Notes under the pieces: generated by a model
Database searches by the model: none
Told to the model about the DNA's origin: nothing
What the model saw: only the letters and a program-made list of their open reading frames with translations
Origin: Nemertoderma westbladi
Taxonomy: Eukaryota > Xenacoelomorpha > Nemertodermatida > Nemertodermatidae
DNA length: 60,592 nucleotides
Assembly (NCBI GenBank): GCA_032718475.1
Contig: JAUCBJ010004648.1
Location: 1-60,592 of the forward strand
Direction of reading: 5' to 3'
Made by a program: the position numbers and the translations under genes
Shown: in pieces, positions 20,652-32,988 of the stretch
Position numbering within the stretch: position 1 is the stretch's first letter
Layout of the letters: each line of letters begins with the position of its first letter

Positions 20652-20858
20652 TTAATTGGAAAAGTGTGCGTAAACCATCACTTCACATATGTTCATTGCA
20701 TGACCATTGTCGGTGAAAATGACCACATATCTTCCTCTCTTTCCGTTGCAGTTAATTTGAGTTAGCCAATTTCCATTTGGAACAGTTCCGCACAAAGGTT
20801 CACCATTCCATCTTAGGCCATTCAGCAAAGCTGATGAAACGCTGTTTACAACATGTAC
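20652..20858 (-). CDS. Host gene, terminal exon: C-terminal half of fucolectin-type (FTP) domain
   Basis: 68 codons plus TAA. The exon starts right after an acceptor reading TACTTAAG on the minus strand, in phase 0, matching the phase-0 donor of the exon at 56741. Its residues include LCGTVPNGNWLTQINC, KRGRYVVIF and ICEVMVYA, the pattern (Cys, GRYV, CEVxVY) that closes fucolectin/FTP domains. With the upstream exon the domain is about 146 residues, the normal family size. These proteins are usually secreted Ca-dependent fucose-binding lectins. The next coding exon lies 35.9 kb away, beyond a transposon-filled intron. Confidence 0.8.
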   Translation of the reverse strand, partial: VHVVNSVSSALLNGLRWNGEPLCGTVPNGNWLTQINCNGKRGRYVVIFTDNGHAMNICEVMVYAHFSN

Positions 20859-21055
20859 CTTAAGTAAATAATCACAATAATACCATTAAAATTAAATATA
20901 ACTAAATTATATTGATATAAAAAATATCCATAAATTTTCCAAAAATATAAAGTTCACAACACTTAACTAATCCTTCTCAGAGCCATAATGTGCTTATTTA
21001 TCAAAAAAATATAATGAGCTACACGACCTTTACCACGACTTTGCCAAACAACAAC
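20859..21055. other. Intronic sequence, nothing recognised
   Basis: Short AT-rich intron segment between the last exon and the LINE. Confidence 0.4.
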
Positions 21056-21561
21056 TCAGGTCAGGTATTCTATGTCATTGATCAATAAAACTTGCCACCT
21101 CCATGCAGCATAAAGGAGGTGCCACCTGTGGTGGCTGCATAGACCGACCCTGTTACTAGGCAAATCTGGTCCTGTAACTAGGACCCCCTTCGTTCTGGGA
21201 TAAGGACGCCCTTGGTCCTGGATTAAGAATCCATATACTTGGCTGCAGGGGTATATGGCCTGGCCAGGCAGATGGTGATCTACCAATGGCTGGTCAGGAG
21301 TAAAGTGTTCTCATGTCCACTCTGAGTGCACTTCACTGCGACCTGCACCTGGCAGCAGGGGTACAGGGAATGGCCCAGCAGATGAGCTACATAGCCAATG
21401 GTGGGTCATGTGCCTCATATCTGACTACAATGCGACACCCATCCTGTGAAATGGCAAACCAGGGTGTGGTATTTGCCCCGAGAGCTGACTCGGCAAAAAA
21501 GCACCCCCAACCCCAACTATGGATTATATTAGTAATGCGGAGGTCCGGCAACTAGAGGCCA

Positions 21562-22011
21562 GTGGAATTACCGGACACAATTGGCCTCACAGGCGTCAGT
21601 TATCTCCTGACCGGCTGCCTGTCTCACCCCCTACTAGAGAGTATGGCCAACAATTCTGATGACCTTTCTGGCCCAAAACCTGGGTCACCAGGGAGGCCAG
21701 ATTGTGAGGGGGAGAGAGATTCTGGAGTTGGAGCCTACTCTCATGTTCCACCTCGAACAACAAAGCCATTGGTGAATCTGAGGCAAGTCACTAGACTAGC
21801 CGCGGTTAACACCCTAACACTCGGGTCCCCAATGCGACAAGGTGAGCTGACTGCCTTGGCAGATAAGCTTTCTTTTAGCGCAGTGGGTATTCAAGAGCAC
21901 CGAATGCAGACTGGACAGACTGATGAGGTTCTGATTAAGGACATGGGGGTGGTTGGTGACTCGCCCTCGCCTCAGCACATAATAGTGGCAATGGTGGAAT
22001 TCGACTATTGA
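21562..22011 (+). pseudogene. LINE endonuclease N-terminal part
   Basis: 149 residues; the second half matches AP-endonuclease starts of RTE-like elements (R-A-x-N-x-x-TL, then GIQEHR with the catalytic-type E). A frameshift after EFDY breaks it before the LGDFNA motif, which continues in another frame near 22120-22255. Confidence 0.65.
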
Positions 22012-22621
22012 TGAATCCATCTGCACATGTAGCATTGGACAAAAAGACCAAATCTCTAACCACATTATCCGTTGCTACTTCTCATATTCTGGAAGACTGG
22101 TAAGCCTACTGTAAGGTGGTTCTGATTGTGTGCTATTCTCCAACTAGTGTTGCCTCAGTAAAAGAGGTGGAAAATTTCTACCACAATCTACAAGCAGCTA
22201 CTGATGGAGTGGATCAGCATGCATTCTTAACATTCCTGGGAGACTTTAATGCAAGTCTGCATTAATCACCTACATCACCATGGGTCTATAGTGATAATGT
22301 TAACCGAAATTCCGTCCACCTTCAGAATTTCATCTCTGGAAATGGATTGTTTTCAGCTGGAACCCCATTTCAAAGAAGCGAACTGGAAAGCTATGGACTC
22401 ATAGTGGGCCCAGTGGTCACAAGTCCCAGATAGACCACATTCTGTTTCGTAGAAAATACAGGAGCTCGATACAAGACTGTAATGCATTTACACGTTGACC
22501 CTTCTCCAGTGATCACCGCCTTATTATGGCCATGGTAAGACTTAGTGTGTGTTCTAGCAGAACAACGAAAATATCAGCAAGAAAATATTAGAAAATAACA
22601 AACATAAAATAATAAAATTAG

Positions 22622-22766
22622 CAAGAAAATATCAGCGCCGGAGACATGGTCCTAATAGTCGATTCGGATCTTCCCCGCAAGAGGTGGCAGATAGGTAGTA
22701 TCATTGAGACCCATATATCTAACGACGGATTAGTGCAATCGGTAGAACTCGTAGTTATGAGGCTCA
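22622..22766 (+). pseudogene. E1-type pol fragment embedded in LINE
   Basis: Encodes a close match to the DUF5641 tail of E1 pol (MVLIVDSDLPRKRWQIGSII and ETHISNDGLVQSVELVVMR). The nucleotide match starts at AGCAAGAAAAYRTCAGCGCCGGAG. A similar AGCAAGAAAATATTAG sits about 45 bp upstream. LINE-like reverse-transcriptase sequence resumes directly after 22766, so the piece looks captured rather than separately mobile. Confidence 0.7.
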
Positions 22767-24173
22767 TCTATCCCATCATAGTAGACATGTACAGAACTAC
22801 AAGAATCCCACAAGAAATGAAAATAATAAAAAATAAGTTGGTGCCAGTTTTTAAAGAAGGGCAACCTAACACTCTATGGTTCTTTTCAGGGAATCTCATT
22901 GATCTTGATTGCTGCAAAGCTATACAATAGAATTCGATTACACCGCATCAGGGATCCCATTGAGAGACTGCTCGGTGGAAATCAGAATGGGTTCCGTAAA
23001 GGTCGTGGGACCATGGAGCCCAATTTGGCACTTAGAAGGATAATTGAAGTGTGATAAAAAAATAAAAAAAGTGTGATAATTGAAGAATTATCAAAAAAGA
23101 AAGACATGCATCTGGCTGTTATCGTTGTTGACTTCTTCTAGGCCTTTGATTCAGTCTCTCGCTGACGTATGTTCAGCATACTTTCATTATATGGGATTCC
23201 TGATAAAATTATTGCAGCAATCAAATCATTATAATATGATGGTTGGACAACATTTGTGTCTTCTGTTTATGGTGACACAGAACCATTTGAAGTATTATGG
23301 AAAGTCCTCCAAGGAGACACACTTGCGCCATTCTATGTTCAACTCATGTCCTTAGATCATCATAATGATGATGGGGTGATAGTAACTAATGAGCAGAGGA
23401 TCCCAATGGCTCCTCTGCTCATTAGAACAGGCTGCTTCTAGTGTTGGTCTTTTTATTAACTCAAATTTTTGGGGAGTTAACTTTGAAAGTCCTCAGCAAG
23501 TCTCTGACCGGATATGCATAAGCTCAAAGGATGGTTTGAAAGAGCATGTGGATGACTTATGTTAACTGGGATCATGGATCCGGAAATCAGGTGAGGACCT
23601 TCGAATACGTAAGGGAAAGGCATGGGCAGCCTTGAATAGGCTTTCCAGGATTTGGACGTCACAGAGAATTATTCGGAAACTTAAGGTCCGATTATTTAGA
23701 GCAGCAGTAGTTCCAGTACTCCTCTATGGGAGTCCATGCTGGGCTCTATCTGCTGAGGACACCAAATCTCTGGATGGCACATTCACAAGAATGCTACGCC
23801 GGGTTCATTGTGTCAAGTATGTACAATGCACACATCTCCAATTAGACACTATATATCATTGGAGGTGTCTCATTGGTTCCCCCAAGCTTGACACTAGAAC
23901 AAAATCGCCTCCGCTTTGCTGGACATTGCTTTCGCCGTGAGGACCAACCAGTGCATAATCTTGTGCTTTGGAAGCCTTATGGAGAGAGCCTTATGCAGCC
24001 CATGACTTTCTTGAGACGCATCTTAAAGGACACTTGCGTCGAAGATGCGGATGATCTAGCACATGTCTTGGCTGATCGGAAGTTGTGGTGGCGCAATTTT
24101 GTCGACAGTCCGGCACAGCATTCTTGAATATGCATCTGCAATGCAGCATGCCGATGCTAGTAGTAGTAGTACC

Positions 24174-24804
24174 AAACCAATTAAGGCTCCCACATACAAT
24201 CTTTCACTAGGATCCATCATTTGATGCTATTGTATAGCTTCGCATCAATAGGAATTCCACAAAAAGATCCAAAAACTGTTACGTTTTCATCCTTGCGAAA
24301 TGGCACGAACGTATTTGTTATAATTTCTTGTGGGAATAATCTGATCGTTCTGTCAATGTCTATGATGATGGGGGGGGGGGGGGGGGAAACTATCTATCTA
24401 CTCCCTTGGTACGGTTGGTCTTAATGCTATTTGTAGCAGTCATGATGTCACCAGCGATGTCACCAATGGAAATATCTGTGAGTAAGGACTCAGACACAGG
24501 ATGTAACGCAATGTTATCAGGCAATAACCTGTCATTATTTAGGAGCTTCTCAAAGTGGACATTTCAACCATTGAGGTGATCAGATGGAGATTCAGCCTTT
24601 TAACCTTGGTGGTTGATTGGCTTTTCCTGTCTGTCAGCAAGTTAATCGATTGCAATGCCTGTGGCGATTTCCTGCTGGCATTAAAATTTGTTATGTTGTC
24701 AACTTGATGATTGATAACTCCTGCAGATTAGGAGAGTACTACTGCCATTGTTTAGGGATCTAGGGATTTATGGATCTATCTTGTTTTGTTTAGCCTAACT
24801 GCAT
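24174..24804. other. Intron segment with G17 run, otherwise unassigned
   Basis: A run of 17 G lies at 24370-24386. No coding frame is supported. Confidence 0.4.
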
Positions 24805-25071
24805 AACGTAAAATGTATCCGGTATTGCCTAGGACTGGAGAGCCGCACCCACATTAACAATTCCCACTTCAGTGCAATTAACTGGTTACCCGTCAACTGC
24901 GAATTAAACAACACCTGGCAACATGGCAAAAACACAGTCTTTGGTCAACTTTCCTTTGACTATAAGGGGCCAGAGATCTGGAGTAGCCTACCGCGCAATG
25001 TAACCGAGCCAGTATCTGTGGAAGCCTTCAAACACGCAGTAAAATCACATTACCTAAGCTCACTTCATTGA
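24805..25071 (+). pseudogene. LINE (CR1/L2-like) C-terminal relic
   Basis: One open frame ending in TGA (25069-25071) contains INWLPVN, FGQLSFDYKGPEIWSSLP and FKHAVKSHYL. This is the usual end of CR1/L2/Jockey-type reverse transcriptase proteins (HWLPV...SFSYxGPxxWNSLP...FKxxLKxxL). Upstream domains are absent. Confidence 0.65.
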
Positions 25072-25342
25072 CATATCGCCAAGCTTTTTTAGTTATCTTA
25101 AGATCTATTTTTAAAACTTTAACTTTCATACTCCATTTTAATTACCAAAATAACATATTTTTTTAATTTATATCAAAGCACAATATATTATTACTTAATA
25201 TTACAGTACAAATTAATAATTTTGAATAATTTTACAGAATTTTTAATGTTATGCAAGAAATACTTTATTTGCGAATATTAAAAGAATGAATGATATCCTG
25301 CATTACTGAATAAATTGTATAATATGTGGGATTATTTCACTG

Positions 25343-26927
25343 TTAACCCTATTAAACCCGGGGGGGGGGGGGGGGGGGGTCAATATGACCCCTCCCGTGG
25401 TTTTTTTATTATAATTCTGAAACAAACGCAGTTGGGAATCTGAAATTTTATGACTTTTCCTAAAAATCTATTGTCTTCCTAGTAGTGAAAACCGTTTTCA
25501 AAAATATTGGGTACTTTTCGAGTTATAGCGCCATTTTTTAACCCTACTTTTGGCACTTTTTTTGAGACGTTTTTTGAAAATTACATTTCATTAAATATGA
25601 ATTGTAACATCTCTATTTTTTATTTACACGGTTTTTTTGGTGTTAGAAATTTGATGGAATTCATATAAATTGATTTAGAAATTTTAAACATGTTTTTTTC
25701 GGTGGGTGCCAAATTTTGGTGCCAGCACCAAATTTTGAAATAAGTCAATTTTGTAAATTGATCGTTTGAAACTTGTTTTTTTACGCAATTGGGGTTTTTT
25801 GGGTTTCTGGATTCGAAGAAATATATACGAGTTGCACCAAGCGTATCAAACTTGTATTTTTCGGTGCTGTGTGCAAATTTTGGTGCTAGCACGAAATTTT
25901 GAAAATCCATTCAATAGATAAAATTGCTTGTGAGAATTTATTTCTTGCGTTTTAGAGGTTTATGGCTGTTCTGAATTCAATGGAAAATATAATTATCGAA
26001 CTAGACATCTCAAACTTGTATTTTTCGGATGTGGGTGCAAAATGTGGTGCTAGCACCAAATTTTGAAAACCATCAAATATATCAATTGATTGTGTCACCT
26101 TGTTTCTTGCGTTATACGGGTTTGTGATGGTTCTGAATTCAATAGAATCAGTAAAAATTTCATAAGAGTTGTCAAACTTGTATTTTTCGCCGGTGGGTGA
26201 AAATTGTTGTGCCAGCACCAAATTTTGGAAAATATGCAAATTGATAAGTAGATAGTATCACCTTGTTTCTTGCGTTATACGGGTTTATGAGGGTCCTGAA
26301 TCCGATGGAATCAATAAAAACTGCACTGGACATCGCAAACTTGTACTTTTTGGTGATGGGTACGAAATTTGGTGCTAGCACCAAAATTTCCCAAATTACG
26401 CCGAAAAATACAAGTAGCAATGATCTAGCATATTAGAAATGTATTCCATTAGAATCCGCGCCCTCGAAAACCTGAAAATGTGAATTTATAGCATCGTATA
26501 AGTGAATTAAAAATTTTGAGTTCTAACTGAAAAGTGCTGGTTACTTGTTTTTTTCATTTTTTTCCTACGCAGAGAGGACTAAACAGCCATTTATAGTAAT
26601 CATATCATTTTTTAATATTTTCCAATGTATTTTACACCCCAGAAAACCTGTATTGAAAAATAATTAGCCGAAAATGTAACTTTCAAATTTGGTGAAAATT
26701 GTGCACGACTTGTAATTTTGGTGCTGCAATATAACCACCCCAGTACATTTTTTCGAAATTTTTTTTTTTCGGTCGGATCCAGACAAGTGATACCTACGTA
26801 CAAACAAAAAATCAGACGTTTTCGTAAATATTTGTAGATTTTAGAGGGGGGGGGGGGGGGGGGGGGTCAATATGACCCTTTCCCGGTATTTGTACAACAT
26901 TTTATAGCCCGGTACTAATAGGGTTAA
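25343..26927. mobile_element. piggyBac-like MITE, 1577 bp, with TTAA duplications
   Basis: TTAA (25343-25346 and 26924-26927) flanks an element that begins CCCTATTA and ends TAATAGGG, the terminal form of piggyBac-type transposons. Beside both ends is a G run (20 and 21 bases) followed by GGGTCAATATGACCC, a GGGTCA/TGACCC palindrome. The interior has no transposase frame; it consists largely of five repeats of about 163 bp. It is non-autonomous and would need a transposase in trans. Confidence 0.8.
25690..26400. repeat. Five ~163-bp repeats with TTGGTGCTAGCACCAA palindromes
   Basis: Palindromes at 25716-25731, 25880-25895, 26044-26059, 26207-26221 and 26369-26384, each preceded by an AACTTGTA.TTTT.GGTG.TGGGTG-like block. 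The spacing is 162-164 bp. Several small minus-strand frames over the array are by-products of the repeat. Confidence 0.75.
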
Positions 26928-27203
26928 GGTAGATATCTACAGTACTACGTAAAAAACTTTCTAAATCCGATGTATTTTACCTTGATTTGTAGTTGTTGTA
27001 ATTTGCCTATTTCCTACAATAGTTATAATTTCACTTGGGTTTCCGTTGGCGCAATGGTCGAGTAGGTTAATCTCAGATATCTCAGATTCAGACAGGAAAA
27101 AACCCCGGTCAACATGCATCTCCTACAGGTGCGAGCTGTTGCTGTTTGTCAGTACACGCAAGTACACTTAGGTGCGAATAGCACGCTCTATAATTTGGTG
27201 ATT
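26928..27203. other. Intron segment between MITE and E3
   Basis: 27045-27100 has a weak tRNA-like A-box (TGGCGCAATGG) but no convincing B-box. Nothing else was recognised. Confidence 0.35.
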
Positions 27204-28272
27204 TGCAGTACTAACAGTACAGTACCGGTTAGCTTTGTAGGCCTTATAGATTGACTGACCTGTCTGATTTCAAAGTATTTGATCAGGCAAGAGGCAGCTT
27301 TCTGCTACTGGCACAAGTTCGGCTAAGCGAGGTTTACTAACATCCTACCGCACCCTTATTTACTGCTGATCACCGCAGTAACAAAGTTCTAGAATCAAAT
27401 TTATATACCAGAGCAGCTATACGTACAAAGTATTGGTAAATTAACCAATAAGGTAGTAAATTAACACCTATTTCCTTATCTCACAATCAGAATCTGGTAT
27501 TTGTGCCAATCACGGGTGTAGTTACTAACACCGTAATTGCCCGGTTGAGTTATTAACGAAGGAGCAGAGAGCCCTTTTGATGTCAGTTTGTAAGTATTGC
27601 AGCTACAACGTGCGACTAGCTTAATCGAGTAGCTAGTGCCCGGTATTGTTATTTTGTTAAAATCACCAAAACCTAATATAACGGCGATACACCAAAATTG
27701 TTTTACTCGTAACACACACACACACACACACGTCTTGGGATCTAAGCTGGGCTACTGATTATGGTACGAATATTCTATTATTTGAGGAGATATTTGGTAT
27801 TTGTTTTACTCAGGCATAGAGGCACCCTTTTGACTGCTATTTTCCTGTCGGCAGTATTGTTTTACGCTAGTGTCGTTGACCTGCTAGCTCGTATATACCC
27901 ATATAAATCACACCGCGGCAAGTTTACAGTATTTTAGGTCCATTAGCGATAGTTAGGATTCGCTCCGCGGGGATTGTTTTCCCGTGAGTTTAGTATGTAT
28001 TGGTAGACTGTACATCTGCCTCACCGGTTAGAGGCCGGGCATCCTGTTTGTCTAGTTAGCCCGGGCATTTGATTTGCCCAAGTATTAGACAGTATAGACA
28101 TCAGGCTCCATTCCCCACCAGTAGTAGTTGGTGTAATTAGTATCTGTTTATTTAGACACCCTGGACTGGGATTTCTTGTCAGATACTGTACGAGCCCGTA
28201 TACACTGCTGGATTATACAGTAAGGTACTTCGTTATTAGGATCTGGTAGGCGGTATACTATTGGACTTATCA
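27204..28272 (+). repeat. E3 5' LTR
   Basis: Defined by similarity to the inverted copy at 34202-35356. The right edge TGGACTTATCA is sharp; the left edge (TGCAGTAC) is less certain. It includes a CA dinucleotide run at 27714-27731. Confidence 0.6.
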
Positions 28273-28379
28273 GTAGGAGATATATAACTATATCTTATTT
28301 AGCTATTGTAACTCAGTAGGAGATATATTAATATATCTTATTTAGCTATTTTTACTCAGTAGGAGATATTTTATACATT
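28273..28379 (+). repeat. 43-bp tandem repeat starting at the E3 LTR edge
   Basis: GTAGGAGATATA...CTTATTTAGCTATT...ACTCA occurs twice in full (28273-28315 and 28316-28358) plus a partial third unit. The last bases of each unit, CTCA before GTAGGAG, mimic the LTR end (ATCA before GTAGGAG). Confidence 0.7.
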
Positions 28380-29112
28380 AAAATTAGTAGAATTAGTAAT
28401 TTGTAGAATATTTCTTACCGATAGGCCTTTAGGGTAGCTAGTAGTTTTGTATTTGGCTAGCTGTAGATAGCTAGTTAGATTGTAATAATATGGTCTTAGG
28501 CCGTGTATGTGCGGTGTTACTTTTTTCGGTACTTGAAAAGGTATGCAAGACCAATTTGTATCAGTACCCAGGAAAATTTTTTTGTAGAGTAGTCCATAAA
28601 ACTCTCACCTTCGATTTTTCAGGACTCAAGGATTCATTTCTGGACCGCCTCGAAGGATTAGGCCGTTTTTAGCTAGTTTGGGAGGTACACGATTCGTCCG
28701 CGACGCTGGAAACGGAACAGTTCTCGTCCAGTTTGTATCTGGGGATCTGTATGACTGGAAGATCAAAGAAACGTAAGTTTTACGACTCGTGTCGTTTAAA
28801 CTTAGAGCACAGTAGTACTCAAAATTTGTGGGTTCCACTGTCTAATTTATGTGTTTGTTGGTACTTATTTTCCCTAGACATTGCTGTTTTGCCTATTATT
28901 TGTACTTGTTGATATATATTTTGGTAGCGTATACCGCTATCTCACTTATTCATATAGATTTAGCCGGTAGGCTGAATTAGTAATACTTTTATTATATACA
29001 CTTTTTGATTTTATTTGTACTGGTTAGGGTATATATAGTATATATATATATACCAAGGTAAGTTTTGACATTTTGACATTTATTACCCGTATTCGATGTA
29101 TACAATGCAGAC
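28380..29112 (+). other. E3 leader
   Basis: Non-coding stretch between the tandem repeat and gag. No tRNA primer site or hairpin like that of E1/E2 was recognised. Confidence 0.5.
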
Positions 29113-29840
29113 ATGAGTGATACACCATACTTGACCAGACACCCACCTACCGACTATGATTCGTGTGATGCAGACAGATCGACAGTAGACGACCCAAGAA
29201 GGAGGACTCGCGATTCTACCAATGTCACACTGCATGCATCGCCGGTACTGCGAACGGAAATACCGGAAGCCGTAGCGCGTGGCAACAGTAGAACCGAAGA
29301 CTTCCTTACCATCCCACAAACCAGATTGCGGGAACCGGACATGGTAAGTTCAACTGGAAGCCAGGAGAACATTATTAGGAGTATAGGAGGACACATGGCC
29401 CAGATAACTTGAAATAGCGGAGAAGGTTTTTGCGTCATGCGTGAGTTAACCGCCCCGATGTCGAGATACAAGTTCTACACCCTTCAGGTAAGAATAGAAA
29501 GTAGGGTACATGCCTCTGTAGATAAACTCAAAGGTTTATACAAACTTGCAGAGTTGCGTGGCGACAACTTTACTCAGGTAAAGATAATAGATAAACTGGT
29601 AAGTGCGAGGGAAAGTCTCATGCAGTTTAAGTCGGTTGTAGGATCGACTCAGCAAGAACAACTCAACCAACTGATGGGTGAGTCTGTTTCCGACTTGTTG
29701 TTGCAACCTGAAGACGAAGAAGAACTATATTGCCTGGATGGGAGGTTAGAGGCACTCACCAATTTTCTTCGTAGATGCGTCGTACCGATCGAAGAACCGG
29801 AAGTTGTACCGAGAGGGATGATGGAAGTTCTAACTATGGA

Positions 29841-29854
29841 AGGCTCGCGAGCCT
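29841..29854 (+). repeat. Dispersed coding palindrome, copy 1
   Basis: AGGCTCGCGAGCCT, a perfect 14-nt palindrome, within GGA..TGCCAA; it reads EGSRACQ in gag. Confidence 0.7.
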
Positions 29855-30374
29855 GCCAAATTCCACAACTGGATAGATCGTTCGCTAGCATACGGAGCAA
29901 CATTAGTCGGACGGCATCGGCAATTGCTCGACGGCGGCAGGGGATCGCACCCCAGCAATGAAACTTCATAGAAGAAGCGCGGATGCAGATTGCACAAGTT
30001 GCTGCCAAAAGAGAGGGACGATGCAGGGAGAGCGACGATAGAATAGCTAAATTCCATGCAGACGATGAGTCGATTCGCAATGGCTATGATAACAGGTTTG
30101 TTATGTCAGAATCAATTCTGCAGCCATGAGCGACTATATCGCCAATTCTAGCAGGTAAGGTAAGTAATCCACCTACAGTAAGGCGTAGTTTACTTGTAGG
30201 GAGAGACGAACCTACGCTTATGAAAATAAAACAGGTGAGTATACCATTACGAGTTACACCTGTAACGTGCTGCGCGAACCCAGTCATTTATAGACCAACT
30301 AACTACAAGTCTTAAAACCGACATTTTTATTTGACCATTGGCACAATGCTTAACGAGACCTACGACTTCGTGGA

Positions 30375-30388
30375 AGGCTTGCGAGCCT
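30375..30388 (+). repeat. Dispersed coding palindrome, copy 2
   Basis: AGGCTTGCGAGCCT within GGA..TACCGA; it reads EGLRAYR. A decayed duplicate (AGGATTGCGACCT) lies about 92 bp downstream. Confidence 0.65.
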
Positions 30389-31497
30389 ACCGAATGCCGA
30401 AGAACTATAGATGTGGGTAGTACCCACAAATTCGAGCGGCATTTAACGAGACCTACGACTTCGTGGAAGGATTGCGACCTACCAAACGCCGAAGAACTGT
30501 GGATATCGAACAAAGGCAAACGTGGCCAACAAGATTAATATGCCTAACGCGAACACGCCACCCACCGTATCCCGACGATAGTGATTCATCCAGCGATACG
30601 GAGTTGATGGAATGGGAAATATTCCGTACTGGAGTGGCGGCTGATTACAAATGGGAGGAGAGATTTACGAATCCTTACATTGACAACCTTCCACGAGAAA
30701 CATCCGCTCAGAAACCCATGTTGCAACCAGCGGAGGCGATTAGCGCCAGACAGTTTACTGAAATGGTGGATCGATTGGCTCAACTCGAAGAGCGACTCGA
30801 AGCGCAGCCGTCGGATCGATCACGGACCAGCGTGGAGTTAGAACAACCTCAACCACAACGACCACCTTATAGAGAACTGGATGCACGACAAACTCCGAAT
30901 CCTTGAGGAGAAGACCCCATTAATGTCTCGTATCGACGAACAACGCGCGGACAGGAGCAACCGGACACTATTACAGGACAGGGATGCAGGCAGTTGGATT
31001 TGGTCAACGAGATCGCTAAGATTGCAGCCAGACACGGATTACCGGCACAACAACTGCCAAAGTTCTCTGGCAAAGCGAAACACTGGCATACACTGGTAGA
31101 CTATGTAGAGTCCCAGATCGCTATGTGTGCCTTCACTTCAACAGAGAAGTTTAATTACTTGCTCCAAGTGTTATCAGGTGAGCCAAAGAGGTTAGCGGAG
31201 ACCTTTATTGGTGTTCCAAATGCTTTTGAGCTGGCATACGACCGTGTATTCTCCATATATGGCGGTAACGTAGCCATGGCTAAATCCATCATAGAAGACC
31301 TCTATAGAGGCGGACCCATCTCGAAACCTATTGATCTTCTACAACTAGCGGACGAGATAAAGAACGCTATAGGGACTTTGCGGTCCATTGGTCAACTCGA
31401 GTACGCCAACGCACCTACAGTTCTGATCTGGATCATCAGCAGACTCCACCATCGGTTGCGCCGAGAGTGGCGCTGGATAGAGAGAGTACCAGCATGA

Positions 31498-32871
31498 AAA
31501 GGCCAGCGGACTATTGAAGCTGACCGACGTTTACCAGTTGATCTCGCGAGAGGCCGTAGTCGAGACACGGTCTAACTACACGGACCATCATATAGCGGCA
31601 GAAGGGATTACTATCGCTGCGCCGAATCGGACCAAACAACTTCCAACAAACGCAAAGGCCGTAACCTATACCACCCCAAGGGATACCTCCAAGGTTCTGA
31701 CGCCCATTGGCACCAAGCAGCCACAAAACAGTTGCCGGCAGATTTTGTGGGATGTCAATTCTGTGAGTGGAATGGCGGAAGATATGGCGGACACACGTTA
31801 TGAGGATGTCGCGCATTCAAGTATCTAGGAGTAGAGGAAAGATGACTCCAGATTCGCCCATTGGACTCTTGCTGGAGGTGTACCATGCTTGGACACGTCC
31901 GGAAGGACTCGCCAAGCGATGACACATGTCCTCTGTGTGGATGCAACCATGATGCGTTCTCTGACTAAGCCTCTGACTAAGCGTTTTCGACGAGAACATC
32001 CCAATAAAGCGGCTAGATGTGACGCGCTTTACAAAGAGCGCGCCCCGCACGAAGTCCGTACTTTCTACACGGATTATGTAGACCAATCAGGTTCGTTGGA
32101 CGAGGACGAGACGGAGGACAAAACCTTTTACATGCATGCGGGGGAGGAGGAACAACCATCTGTAACGCTCCTTACTCAGAATCAGCTGAAGGGTTTCAGC
32201 GTGATTCCCATTAAGATCACTGGAACCCAAGGGAGCAAGCGTATATACGCTATCTTGGACTCTGCGTCTTCACATAGCTACGTTGACGAACATGTGGTTG
32301 ACGTAGTTACAGACATGAGCCAAGGTTAGACTGCTCAGTATACTGTCAGTAGCATGCATGGTAAGAGAGCGATACCCGTAACGAGAGTCAAACGAACTCT
32401 GGATTCTCTTCTTTCCAAAGCGGAGCATAGCAGAGAGGATCACTCATTACTTCCGGTAAGGAACTTGACATTTGCCGCCACCAAGGACTTTAGTAACCTA
32501 CTTGGTCCTGAGCCAGAACAATCCCCGGAAGACCATAAGTATTTCCAACATCTTGGAATACCGGAATGTCCTGTTAACTATCGCTCAATTGCGATGTTGA
32601 TTGGGACAGACCAGTTCCACTTGCTTCAAAATGGGAGACACGCCAATCTGTAATAACAGCGGGCAACCCTTACGCTTGTAGAACTCCCATAGGTTGGTAT
32701 ACGAGAGCGCCTGTGCATTCACTAGAGGTAAGTGACCAGGAGGATGACGTTTTAAGCAGGTGTAGTCTATGAACTACTACGTTAGCCAATTCTCCCTCAC
32801 ATTCCTGTGGTCCCACTGTACATACAGTACCATGACAGACTTACATCACCACTAACACCAACATAACGGAC
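31498..32871 (+). pseudogene. E3 zinc-finger and protease region
   Basis: Frameshifted pieces follow gag: TDVYQLISREAVVE (31514 onward), a zinc-knuckle segment CWRCTMLGHVRKDSP with CPLCGCNHDA (about 31870-31950), the aspartic protease AILDSASSHSYVDE (32251-32292; D-S-A instead of D-S-G) and the post-protease part ending MLIGTDQFHLLQNG and RTPIGWY. The reverse transcriptase that should follow is missing. Confidence 0.65.
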
Positions 32872-32988
32872 TTGGACGAGACCACATGGACCTCTAACTT
32901 ACAGCTACTTGCAGCGGAACAGGTTGTATCGACCACCAAAGACCAAAGAGTTGATGCTCTGGATGTCCCGACGAACGAGGATCTTGGA

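Larger units (their letters stand above)
21056..24173 (+). mobile_element. Degenerate RTE-like LINE
   Basis: Non-LTR retrotransposon remnant, antisense to the host gene. In order: a GC-richer 5' region (21056-21560), an endonuclease frame (21562-22011) with RLAAVNTLTLGSP and VGIQEHRMQTG, a piece ending LGDFNA near 22250, reverse-transcriptase pieces (QNGFRKGRGT near 22985 and VLQGDTLAPF near 23310), the C-terminal part with VVPVLLYGSPCWAL and FTRMLRRV (about 23690-23810), and a tail of TAG repeats (24160-24173). Many stops and frameshifts; the YADD core is not found. A foreign piece of pol is embedded at 22622-22766. Clade assignment is tentative. Confidence 0.8.
29113..31497 (+). pseudogene. 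E3 gag remains
   Basis: Starts MSDTPYLTRHPP, like the MSDT starts of E1 and E2. Open pieces are 29113-29412, 29437-29961, 30463-30906 and 30994-31497, separated by stops and frameshifts. The last piece (LPKFSGKAKHWHTLVDYVES onward) is the DUF1759-type gag domain. A 92-bp duplication (TACGACTTCGTGGAAGG at 30361 and 30453) lies in the middle, and palindromes of the dispersed family interrupt the frame at 29841 and 30375. Confidence 0.7.

Noticed and set aside
25620-26420. Small minus-strand ORFs in the MITE (LVLAP-type repeats)
   Set aside because: They repeat with the 163-bp unit and have no relation to transposases; they are by-products of the array.
27036-27120. tRNA gene or SINE head near the MITE
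   Set aside because: Only an A-box-like stretch is present; no B-box or cloverleaf can be drawn.
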